Shown in pieces: positions 55,651 through 64,000 of a DNA stretch of 64,000 nt. The stretch covers positions 82,465,652-82,529,651 of the forward strand of contig CM065299.1 in assembly GCA_032871835.1 (NCBI GenBank). The letters run 5' to 3'. The notes below the pieces were generated by a model. It was not told the origin of the DNA, did no database searches, and saw only the letters and a list, made by a program, of their open reading frames with translations. Position 1 is the first letter of the stretch; each line of letters begins with the position of its first letter. The DNA is from Dipteronia dyeriana. Taxonomy: Eukaryota; Streptophyta; Magnoliopsida; Sapindales; Sapindaceae. The translations under genes and the position numbers were made by a program.

Positions 55651-56595
55651 TCACTAAAAAAAAATGACATTTCTCACCATTTTCACACGGCTTTATAGGA
55701 GGTGAAATGTCTCTTCCATAACCGGAACAAATGGTGAAAACTCAAAGTGACGTTGGCTTTGTTGGAGGTGGCCAACTATGATATTCAAGTGTTTTTTTAA
55801 TCAAAATATTTATTAATTAGTTATGTTTTTTTTTATTTTTTTATTTTTATATATTAGTTTAATTAATTTGTATAATTTTTCAATTATATTTATTTTTAAA
55901 ATCAAGTTCATATATAACTGCTATGTCAACAAACTCATTTATTGTATAATGATGTGCTAAACACATTTTCGTAACTTTCCAAAAGTAAAGCGACGTAACT
56001 TTTACAAAAAAAAAAAAAACCTTTTACCAAACATATAAGTGATTATTTTTTAAAAACTTTAAAACAATCGTTTACTAACTATAATCATTTATGATTATTT
56101 TTCCAACTATTACTATTAATTCGCAGATTAGTCTTTTATACAGTCTAATATTTTCCAATAAAAATTACATAATACGGGCTTTGCTCGATTGTTCTGACGG
56201 GCCACGGTCCACCCAACCATTGGGCCGGACTATTTTGCAATGAGTACCGGCCCATTTTCTATTCAGCCTTTAATAAATTGCAGAAATTTAATAAAACATG
56301 TTTATCAGTATCACCATCATTCCATATCTTTTTTTTTTACTTAATCGTCTGATTTATTTCCACTATAATTATTATTTTTTTGACAAAAAAACTGTACACA
56401 ACATTATATCCTTTTAAACAGGTATACAATGTCGGCAGTTGATAAATGTTAACTCTCACAAATTTTTGGCCCCAAAAAAAAAAAACATATCGATTTTATA
56501 ACATATTGTCCCATGATTTGCATATATGGTAGTTACAGCTAAAGTTATTTAGGCATGATTTCAGATAAATAATTTGGGAAAAAAATGGAGTAGAG
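55651..56595. other. Non-coding interval downstream of the YUCCA gene
   Basis: A short inverted repeat at about 55,666-55,714 ('GACATTTCTCACC' against 'GGTGAAATGTC') follows CACTAAAAAAAAA, resembling a CACTA-type end without a partner in sight. The rest is AT-rich and would hold the YUCCA 3' untranslated region. Confidence 0.4.
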
Positions 56596-58343
56596 TCAGA
56601 GGAGAGAGTTGATATGATTAGCTATGTTTTGCGCATCTGCACTGGCTCCATACAATCCTCTTCTTGACAATCCAACACAATACAAACCCTTCTTTCCTTT
56701 CCAATGGTTTGGGAAACTCTGCTTTGGAATTCCATCATCGTTTAATAAGTAATCATCATCCTGCACATCAATACATCAATAAATGGATCAACTATATATT
56801 CAAGGATTTTTCTTCTCTTCTCTTTTTTTTTAATATATATAAGTATCTTTATGTCAATTTGTAATATATTTATACCTTGAGCCACTTATTGGTTGATCTC
56901 TTGAAGCCGGTACAGAAAATAATAGTGTCAAAGGGATATGAATTGCCATTCTTGAATACCACCTCGTTGCCTCTTATGCTTTCTATTGCTGGCAACACCT
57001 GTTCACATAAATTTATATAATAACACCCAAACAAATTAGAGTCTAAAGATTCTGCATAACATCAGATGGATAATGGTGATCATCACTTGATTTATGAAAT
57101 CTTGCATGCCAATTTGTTTTAACTTTTAATAAAGAAAAGCATGCTTTTTCTAATCTACATTACTACAATTATATATTTATATATGCTTAATTATTAATCA
57201 TTCTATATTCAAATCTTAAAAGCCATTAATATTTTATCCACTTGTACCGACTTAAATCCAAGTAGAAAGATATATCATATATATAACAGTACAATATATA
57301 TGTCTATATGGTACCTGAATCTCGCCGGTTTTGATCTTGTTACAGGTACCGATGTCAAAAATAGGGTACTTTCCATAGGAAACTTTCATGAAAAATGGAC
57401 CCTCCGTTGGCCTGACAATGCCGTACTTGGTCAAATCTCCATAAACAAGCTTGCTCAGCATTACCATCAACGAGTCCACCATCCCAGCTGGTAAATACTT
57501 CATCATCACTAACCCTATGTATAATATCTCTCTTGACAACACATGAACCTGCATCATAATCATCACCATCCAAATATAACATAATTATATAAACATAGAA
57601 TTTTCCACGCATGAACATATTTGTATGAACGAGATACAGATATATCTTGATTAAAGAGATTATTAATTTACCGGGCTTCGAATGACTATGGAGGTTTTAG
57701 CTCCATTGTTAGCAAGATCTAGTGCGATTTCCATGCCGGAATTACCGGAGCCAACAACCAAAACATTCTTGCCACCATAAGCCTTGCCATTTCTAAACTG
57801 AGTCGAGTGAATGACTTCAGGTTGGCTCAGTGGTAAGTCCCTTATACCGATCTCTGAAGTAGTAGTGGTGGAGCGACCCAGCCCATCGATGTCAGGCGTA
57901 AAAGGGTCGCTCGTCTCTCCACTTGCCACCACCAAAAACCTCCCAAAATACGCCTCCTTCTCGGATTGATCACCAGAAGTACCGGTCACATTCTTGGCCT
58001 TAACAGTCCACCGTTTGCTCGCTTCATCGTAGACAGCAGACTCAACCGATCTTCCGTACAAAGGTTTGACGTCGAAACGAGAAACGTAGTCGTCCAAGTA
58101 TTGTATGAACTGGTTCTTGGAGACGTATCTTGGATAAGAAGGAGGAAACGACATGTGAGGTAGCTCACAGAAGTGTTTGACCAAGTGAAGATGGAGACGA
58201 TCGTACGAATATTTCTTCCAAAGAGAAGCGAAACAGTCTTCTCTTTCAAGAATTGTGTATGGTATTGAGTGCCGGTGGAGGCAGGCGGCGGTGGCCAGTC
58301 CGGAGGGACCAGACCCCACTATTATCACTGCTTGCTCTTCCAT
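56596..58343 (-). CDS. YUC10-like: YUCCA-type flavin monooxygenase (indole-3-pyruvate monooxygenase), four exons
   Basis: YUCCA enzymes convert indole-3-pyruvate to the auxin indole-3-acetic acid using FAD, NADPH and O2. Exons: 58343-57672, 57548-57315, 56998-56876 and 56760-56596. All introns are GT-AG and in phase 0. Together they give 397 codons, close to Arabidopsis YUC10/YUC11. The FAD motif GSGPSG is at residues 10-15. The NADPH motif GSGNSG is at 198-203, after [20 protein letters not shown] ends exon 3, and the last exon has [20 protein letters not shown] and ends SLL. The start is the first Met of the frame ([12 protein letters not shown]). No stop or frameshift is present, so the gene looks functional. 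The YUC10/11 subgroup is inferred from exon 2 ([15 protein letters not shown]). The protein has no obvious signal peptide. It is the only intact host gene seen in the window. Confidence 0.95.
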
Positions 58344-58430
58344 TATTTTTTCAGTTGTTTAATTTATTTTCTTGTGGCAGACGTCGTAGATGTATCGAGT
58401 TAATATATGTGAATTTTTAATTACAATCTT

Positions 58431-58440
58431 TTATTTATAA
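58431..58440 (-). promoter_or_regulatory. TATA-box candidate of the YUCCA gene
   Basis: TTATAAATAA on the minus strand about 90 bp upstream of the start codon. No closer candidate was seen. Confidence 0.5.
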
Positions 58441-58551
58441 TATGGATTTTTTTAATAACTATTTAATAAAAGTAATGCCACTTTAGCATAACACTTCTTA
58501 CCATAGCTAACCTTCTTAACAGAACTGATAGTACATCTCTCTTCTATCTAA

Positions 58552-59018
58552 CACTATGTTTGGATTGGTGGAATATGAGAGAAAGTAAAGGAAAGATAAA
58601 TGAGGAAAAGAAAGGAAAGGAAAGGAAAGTGTTTTTAATAATTGTTGTTTGGAAGGTTATAAATATAAAAGAAATGAAAGAACATCAATCTTATTTGGTG
58701 GAGTGAAATAAATAAATACATTTTATTATATTTACAAAAATATCTTTATTTTAACTTTATGAATACCTAATATTAATAGGGATAGTTTTGGGATATTGAA
58801 AAAGTCATTAATTCTGGATTCCTTTCCCTCCGTTTCCTCCCAAATTTGGATGGAAACCAAATTAGATGAAACAATAAGAAATTATTCCCTCATTTTCCTT
58901 CCATTTCCTTCCATTTTCTTTCTTTTCCCTCTCATTTAACAATCTAAACATGATATTATAAATCTATCCAAATCCTTTTCTTTCATTTCGCTTCTATTCC
59001 ATCAAACCAAACATAGTG
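58552..59018. mobile_element. Tourist-like MITE upstream of the YUCCA gene
   Basis: Terminal inverted repeats CACTATGTTTGGATTGGTGG and, at the right end, CCATCAAACCAAACATAGTG. They match over about 24 bases with few changes. Flanked by TAA on both sides (58,549-58,551 and 59,019-59,021), the 3-bp duplication of PIF/Harbinger elements. 467 bp, GGAAAG/CTTTCC-rich, no coding content. Its near end is 209 bp from the YUCCA start codon. Confidence 0.85.
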
Positions 59019-59021
59019 TAA

Positions 59022-60054
59022 GTGGTGAGGGGTTTAAATTCCACAATATACATTTTATAAATATGTTTGAGGAGTTTTCTTTCAGGTTGTGAAATAACCA
59101 GTATGGTAATACTTAAAAAGAAAAAGTGTACGGTAATACTTAAAAAAGAAAAAAGTAATATTATTATATTTAAATTTGATATTCAAATGATACGGTAACA
59201 ATCTAAATCATTCATTTAAATCATGTAAATCTAATCGAATTGAGTATAATATTGTATATGAAAATCCGTTAATCCACTAAAATATAGCGCTTAATTTATA
59301 TTGAGTTAATTTATTTTGTTTTATATTGATGAACATTGAATAATTTTTGGTTGTTATTGTATTTTGTTACCATAAATGATTATATTTTTATTTTAAAATC
59401 TTGAATGATTTTTATTAAACTTTTTTTATAATATACATACTTAGGTTGAGTGTATTGAAAGTGAACAAATAAACAAATAATTTAATATTTTTTAAAAAAA
59501 ATAAAAAAAACGTATTCACATTTAATTCATTCAAATGCCACGCACGATTCTTTTTATGTTATATATATGACTCAAGTACCGAATACATTTCAGTAAGTCT
59601 TGATAAATTTTTGACAAGAAAGGATAATGACATGGCAAAGAGACATTACCACAAAGATAATGATAGGGCAAAGAGGCATTACTACCCTTATAATTATAGC
59701 ATACAAAATTTTATCTTTATTTGAGACTTGACAGTGACACCCGTCCCTTTCTACCAATCAACGAAAAGAAAATAAAATGAATGAGTTTTGAAGCTAATTA
59801 TTATACTAATCTCTATATTTCATTCTTTGTTTGGTCAAGATATAAAATAAATTAAAATTAATTAATTAAAATGAAATCGTCAAGTTTGCTTTTGCCTCAT
59901 TACTTGACGTGCAGACATGGTTGAAGACATAAATATCTTATCCACTGTCGTTTTCGTCACAGATAAGTTTGTTGGACCCGTCATACTGTCCCGATTAATA
60001 ATATACTCTTCTAATACATTTATTGTATCTGTGGTTACGGCCAGCGGTAACTAT
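59022..60054. other. AT-rich intergenic sequence, no gene
   Basis: It contains a partial copy of the fold-back MITE at 62,495-62,647 (near 59,150-59,240) and a degenerate 34-bp tandem duplication near 59,622-59,690 ('GATAATGACATGGCAAAGAG', 'GATAATGATAGGGCAAAGAG'). Confidence 0.55.
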
Positions 60055-60063
60055 TAATATATT

Positions 60064-61319
60064 AGGATATTAAGATTTTAGTCCCTCTGATTAGTGTTAA
60101 TCTGGATTTAATTCATTAATTTTTTAAATTATTAACTTTAATCCATCATTTCTCTGACAATACCTATTCAAGTCTTTACTGTCCAATTCCGTTAGTTTTT
60201 CGTTGACTTCCGTTAAGTCAACGAGGATATTAAAGTTAATTTGAACAAAACTTCTAGAAGCTTTTCATAAATAAGGGTAAATATGGTATTTTATAATGTA
60301 AAATTTTTAAAAATTGAAAAAGATATTAAAATCATTAATATTATATATTTAAAACAGAAATTGAAAACTTAAAAAGACACAAATGACCTTGAAAAATTTA
60401 TATAATTACACTTGACAAATTTATATAATTATACATCTATCCACAAAACTTTACAAAATAAGAAATTGACCCACCCTAACACCACCACCACCATTCGTTC
60501 ATCACTCTCAGTCCCTTTCCTACGTTCACCACCACCAACACCACCACCACCACCACCAGAAACCAAACGATCTGAACACCGCCACCAAACTCATTTCTTT
60601 CTCGATCAAACTCATTTCTCTCTTTCTCTTGATCCTGATCTCTTCACCGGTGTAGCTTAGTTCTTCTTTTTTTTTACGGTGCCGATTCAATGGGTTCTTG
60701 GTTTGGTGATGTTGGTTGAGTTATTTGCGATTCACTGGTGTGATGGTTGGTTGAATTCAGTGGTGGGATGAGTTTTTAGGTTGGATTTTGGTGGTGGGAG
60801 GGTTTGGTGATTTCATGGAAACATGCGAATGAGAGGTTGGAATGGGTGGAAAACTGACCGTAGAAGGATCGACAGTCGTTTTGGCCAGAAAATCGTCGAA
60901 AACGATGCTGGAAATGGTGAAAAACAGGCGGGTTTTATGTCGGGTCAACCATCGGGTCCAGGTCTGGCATTTACAGGTCGACGGGTCGCTGGCTGGAGAA
61001 GACGACATGACGTCACGCTGACGTCACAAAGATGCAAGGGGTGTACTGAGCAATGTTTGGGGTGCGCTCAATGGCCCAAGTTGACTTCTTTTATGATGCA
61101 ATTGGATCTGGGCTAGGGTGTGCTTAGCAGGCACAACAGCCCACTTCATGAAGGGCATAAGGGTCTTTTAACTGATACCAAAGGTAATATGGTCATTTTG
61201 CCTTCTGACTTTGTCATTTAACGGAAACCGTTACAGAATGACTAAAGTTAGTAATTCAAAAAACTAATGGCCTAAGCCTAGATTAACGCTAAATAGAGGG
61301 ACTAAAAACTTAATATCCC
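60064..61319. mobile_element. Mutator-like element (1,256 bp), candidate Pack-MULE
   Basis: Inverted repeats of about 100 bp begin AGGATATTAAGATTTTAGTC on the left. On the right they end GACTAAAAACTTAATATCCC. They flank an interior without transposase. A perfect 9-bp target duplication TAATATATT occurs at 60,055-60,063 and 61,320-61,328, diagnostic of Mutator-like elements. The interior (60,450-61,150) changes character. It has (CCACCA)n and CTTTCTC-rich sequence typical of plant 5' exon or leader regions, then GC-richer sequence around 60,900-61,100, suggesting a captured gene fragment whose source I do not recognise. Reading frames there (60,412-60,660; 60,823-61,116) have no recognisable domain. 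Confidence 0.8.
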
Positions 61320-61328
61320 TAATATATT

Positions 61329-61926
61329 TTATCACATTATTTTTCTTATGTGTCGCAATCTAACAAGATTCAAAAATGTTAGATTGAAAATTATCGATCA
61401 ATAAAATATTCAAATCAACAATTAAAAAAATTATCTTAATTTATTTCTAACCAATCAAATTGGATTATCTATATTTTATACATAATCATTTATATTTAAT
61501 TATTTTTTTTAAAGAAATTACTTATGACCCAATTTGGTTACTTAGACACTTAGACACAAATTGGTCACTATTTTTTGATAGGTGATTTGAATCCGTCAAA
61601 AAATAGTGTCCCAAATTTAGTCATGTCAACCACTCTCATATCCATTTTTTTTAAAGCATTTACATTTATACATGATAGTAGTTTATATGATAGTAATTGA
61701 TATGACTGAATTTGGTTGGTTAAACACAAATTAAGTTATCACTTTTTTAGAAGTTATTTGAATCCAATATAACACCTTATTTGGGATTCAAAATCACTAC
61801 TGCTAGACAGTCCAAAAATTTAGTTCACATTTCAACACAAAAGATGTGACAAGTGTTTTTTCATTAACCGTGTTATTTGAGTTGTAATTTGGAAATTTAT
61901 GATATAAAATATAATCATTTTTGTTT

Positions 61927-61985
<59 letters not shown>

Positions 61986-62404
61986 TTGAAATTGTGAGAA
62001 ATAACACGTTGTTTATGTTTAATTTTAAGAATATCACTAATTTAATAATTTAAGTTTAAATGATACAAATAGAATAAAATACCCTCATTTATTTAATTTA
62101 TTACGCTTATGACATTTTTAGGATTTTTTTTTCTTTTTCAAAAACCTTCGTCAATGGAGATGATAGACCTCTATTATAGGTTAGTTCATACTCCATTAGA
62201 AGTTGAAATTGGTCTCCAATTAGAGGTTCAACAGACCTTTAATGGAGGTCTCGATGAAGAAGATAACAAAAAAGGGAAAAATCATTTTTGTTTAATAAGT
62301 CTCGAAATCTACAAATATACCAGATAATTCTCAAAAAGACGGAAACTACCTGATAAGTCTTGAAAACTACAAAATAAGTCTTAGAAACACAAAAGTGTAA
62401 GCGA
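61329..62404. other. AT-rich intergenic sequence, no gene
   Basis: It holds a (TA)n run (about 61,929-61,978) and duplicated or inverted phrases around 61,530-61,810 ('AACACAAATTAAGTTATCAC', 'GACACAAATTGGTCAC') that suggest an old unclassified MITE. The 72-codon frame at 62,109-62,327 is not supported by any homology. Confidence 0.5.
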
Positions 62405-63145
62405 TGCAAGAGATATTATTGAAGATTTTCTTGTAGACTTTTTATTTTAAAAATAATTTTGTAATTAATATCTATTATTATGTTTCTTTTTCGAGTAATA
62501 TTATTTGTTCAAATTTGGTGTCCAAATGATGTGATAAAGCCCTAATCTATTTATTTAAATCATACAAATCTAATACAATTTAAATGAATGGATTATAGTG
62601 TTGCCACATCATTTTGACACCAGATTTGGACAAAGTAACATTATTGTTCATTTATTGTATATTTAATTAGGTAGTTAATGGTTTTATGATTTGATTTTTA
62701 TTAAATCAAATCTTATTTCCTATAGTTTTTTTTAATGTTTTATTATTCTTTTGACTTTTTTTTAGGAGATTTGGTATCTTTTTCATTTGGTGTTCGTTCC
62801 CATTTGATTAGGATTTTTATTTAGATTTCTTTCTTATTTAGAATTCTATATGAAACAGAATCCATGTGGATTCAAATTTCTTTTACTATTTAAGTAGTTT
62901 GTATTATGTTTTGAGAATTAGTTGTTGAATTAATAAAAATTAAAGAGTTTTTTCTTTTATCTTCCATTTTCGGTACCCTACTTGGGTCAACGAATTTGAA
63001 ACCTATTTTTCTGGTATTCGTGCACGGATCAACAAATCAATAGTAGGGGTTGTTTCCATAATTCGTGCATGAACCAATGGATTTGAATCGCTTATCCCCT
63101 ATCTTTTATCGATTGTTGTTTGTATGATTTTGTCTCACTGCATCA
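62405..63145 (+). mobile_element. 5' LTR of element H (short Gypsy-derived element)
   Basis: It starts TGCAAGAGATATTATTG and ends ACTGCATCA just before an initiator-Met primer site. The first about 67 bp recur at 63,593-63,659 as the start of the 3' LTR. A fold-back MITE is nested inside it. Confidence 0.7.
62495..62647. mobile_element. Fold-back MITE inside the LTR of element H
   Basis: The two halves are reverse complements over about 65 bases ('CAAATTTGGTGTCCAAATGA' against 'TCATTTTGACACCAGATTTG'). A related partial copy lies at about 59,150-59,240. Confidence 0.7.
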
Positions 63146-63147
63146 GT

Positions 63148-63158
63148 TGGTATCAGAG
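63148..63158 (+). other. Initiator-Met primer-binding site of element H
   Basis: TGGTATCAGAG, complementary to the 3' end of plant initiator tRNA-Met, two bases after the LTR end. Typical of many plant Gypsy and Copia lineages, and different from the site of elements A to D. Confidence 0.8.
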
Positions 63159-63592
63159 ACATCAAGTCTACTGTTGTGCTAGGCTCATCGATCCATAAAC
63201 CATAATAAACTACTATCTCCATTAGATATTCACCTTCCATATTTCTCCAAAAAAATAATAATAATCAAATTCCCATGAATCCCTAAAATAAAATTTCCTC
63301 CTACCATTCATTGTTTTTCGAAGACGATTATGTGTCGGATTTGGTTATCATTGACTTCGATAAACCGTCAATTTTCGATGAGGAATATGTGACAGAACCC
63401 TTTATCATCGATTTCGATAGCCATCGGTTTTCGATGAAGATTTGTTCTAGAACGAGCATGGGAGGAACTCAATTTTTGAGGATTATTTCTATGATGCTTC
63501 CATGTTTCATCATTCAACGACATCTCCAACTTATTTATTCCTTAAAGCTATCAAAATTTGAGGACGAATTTTCTCCACACCGAAGAGAACGA
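63159..63592 (+). pseudogene. Short interior of element H with a fused Gypsy C-terminus
   Basis: Only about 430 bp separate the primer site from the 3' LTR. A frame at 63,311-63,622 contains a duplicated acidic motif (DDYVSDLVIIDFDKPS and EEYVTEPFIIDFD). The end of the interior, 'TTTGAGGACGAATTTTCTCC' followed by 'GAGAACGATGCAA', matches the usual DNA end of polyproteins of chromodomain-type Gypsy elements, as I know it. Gag and pol are otherwise absent, so this is a deletion derivative or a TRIM-like element. Confidence 0.6.
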
Positions 63593-63659
63593 TGCAACAG
63601 ATATTATTGTAGATTTTCTTGAAAACTTTTTATCTTAAAAATAGTTTTGCAATTAATAT
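63593..63659 (+). mobile_element. Start of 3' LTR of element H, interrupted
   Basis: The first 67 bp match 62,405-62,470 with about ten changes. The match stops abruptly at 63,659, where different sequence beginning TGCAGGGAAAATCG starts. Confidence 0.7.
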
Positions 63660-64000
63660 TGCAGGGAAAATCGCACAACGGAAGCGTAAAAAAAAATAGG
63701 GTTGTTGTAGATATATTTTTATTGAATGTACACGTCACTGACAAGGTGGATAGTCTCTTAAGATTGCCAGGTAGATATTCGAATAGGCATCCAGAAAATA
63801 TCCTTCAAGATATCACTAAGGAATACGAACATGAGTAAGTATGAATACAGGTATTCGGCAAGTCAAGACCTGCTCGGGATCAAGTGACGTCATATTATAC
63901 TCGGGACAAGAACGAGAAACCCGAATAAAGAAGTCCAGTACATAATTCGCACATGGGTATACCAAGAATCATGCTCAAATACGCAAAGACATCCATGTCA
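63660..64000 (+). mobile_element. LTR of the element E family, running off the right edge
   Basis: From about 63,727 ('TGTACACGTCACTGACAAGG') it is collinear with the solo LTR at 44,958 onward ('AATAGGCATCCAGAAAATAT', 'CAAGATATCACTAAGGAATA', 'CTCGGGAC'). The true left end lies between 63,660 and 63,727. It contains a palindromic TGACGTCA at 63,881-63,888 or close by, a bZIP-type site. Confidence 0.65.

Noticed and set aside
55652..55720. CACTA transposon end
   Set aside because: Only one CACTA-like terminus with a local inverted repeat. No partner end, 3-bp duplication or transposase was found.
57355..57618. Minus-strand 87-codon frame overlapping YUCCA exon 2
   Set aside because: Out of frame with the spliced YUCCA reading frame, and it crosses intron 1.
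57966..58163. Plus-strand 65-codon frame
   Set aside because: It is the opposite strand of YUCCA exon 1.
60412..60660. 82-codon Pro/Thr/His-rich frame as a gene
   Set aside because: Low-complexity (CCACCA)n translation inside a Mutator-like element. No domain or conserved start context.

Overview
The window is nuclear DNA of a flowering plant, most likely a eudicot. The evidence is layered LTR retrotransposons of the Ty3-Gypsy Tat/Ogre-like type, hAT, Mutator-like and Tourist-like DNA elements, Arabidopsis-type (TTTAGGG) repeats, and one intron-containing YUCCA flavin monooxygenase gene. There are no operons, bacterial genes, rRNAs or CRISPR arrays. The species cannot be named from the sequence.

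Positions 1-49,949 are almost entirely LTR retrotransposons. From the left: (A) the 5' part of a minus-strand Gypsy element (protease and gag, primer site, truncated LTR, 1 to about 3,350). (C) A truncated minus-strand element with no gag or pol, ending in a 2.05-kb LTR (about 3,350-10,646). A 358-bp, almost pure A/T spacer follows. (B) A complete minus-strand element without gag or pol (11,005-22,778) has two LTRs of about 1.9 kb, a primer site, a polypurine tract, two large tandem-repeat fields, and degenerate coding sequence on the strand opposite to its transcription. (D) Four bases away, on the plus strand, lies a full-length gag-pol element (22,783-37,147). It carries an antisense gene near its 3' LTR and is interrupted by a 2.16-kb solo LTR. 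B and D share LTR ends, primer site, polypurine tract and a tandem repeat, so D-like elements probably mobilised B and C in trans. (E) A second Tat-like family on the plus strand (38,059-49,949) has lost most of gag. It keeps a decayed pol and an antisense pseudogene, which is interrupted by a related solo LTR and by a hAT-like MITE.

Positions 49,950-64,000 are AT-rich host sequence with small elements: a CCCCAT-rich repeat with a 25-base poly-C run; a hAT remnant holding only the end of its transposase plus nine telomere-like repeats; a long-inverted-repeat element; the YUCCA gene (56,596-58,343, minus strand, four exons, 397 codons, intact); a Tourist-like MITE about 210 bp upstream of its start; a Mutator-like element with a perfect 9-bp target duplication and gene-like filling (60,064-61,319); a very short Gypsy-derived element with an initiator-Met primer site; and a further LTR running off the right edge.

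The YUCCA gene (auxin biosynthesis) is the only gene that looks functional. All retrotransposon reading frames seen here carry stops or frameshifts. The recurrent novelty is a family of elements whose 3' parts encode proteins on the antisense strand, including one non-autonomous family (B/C) in which only that antisense coding sequence survives.
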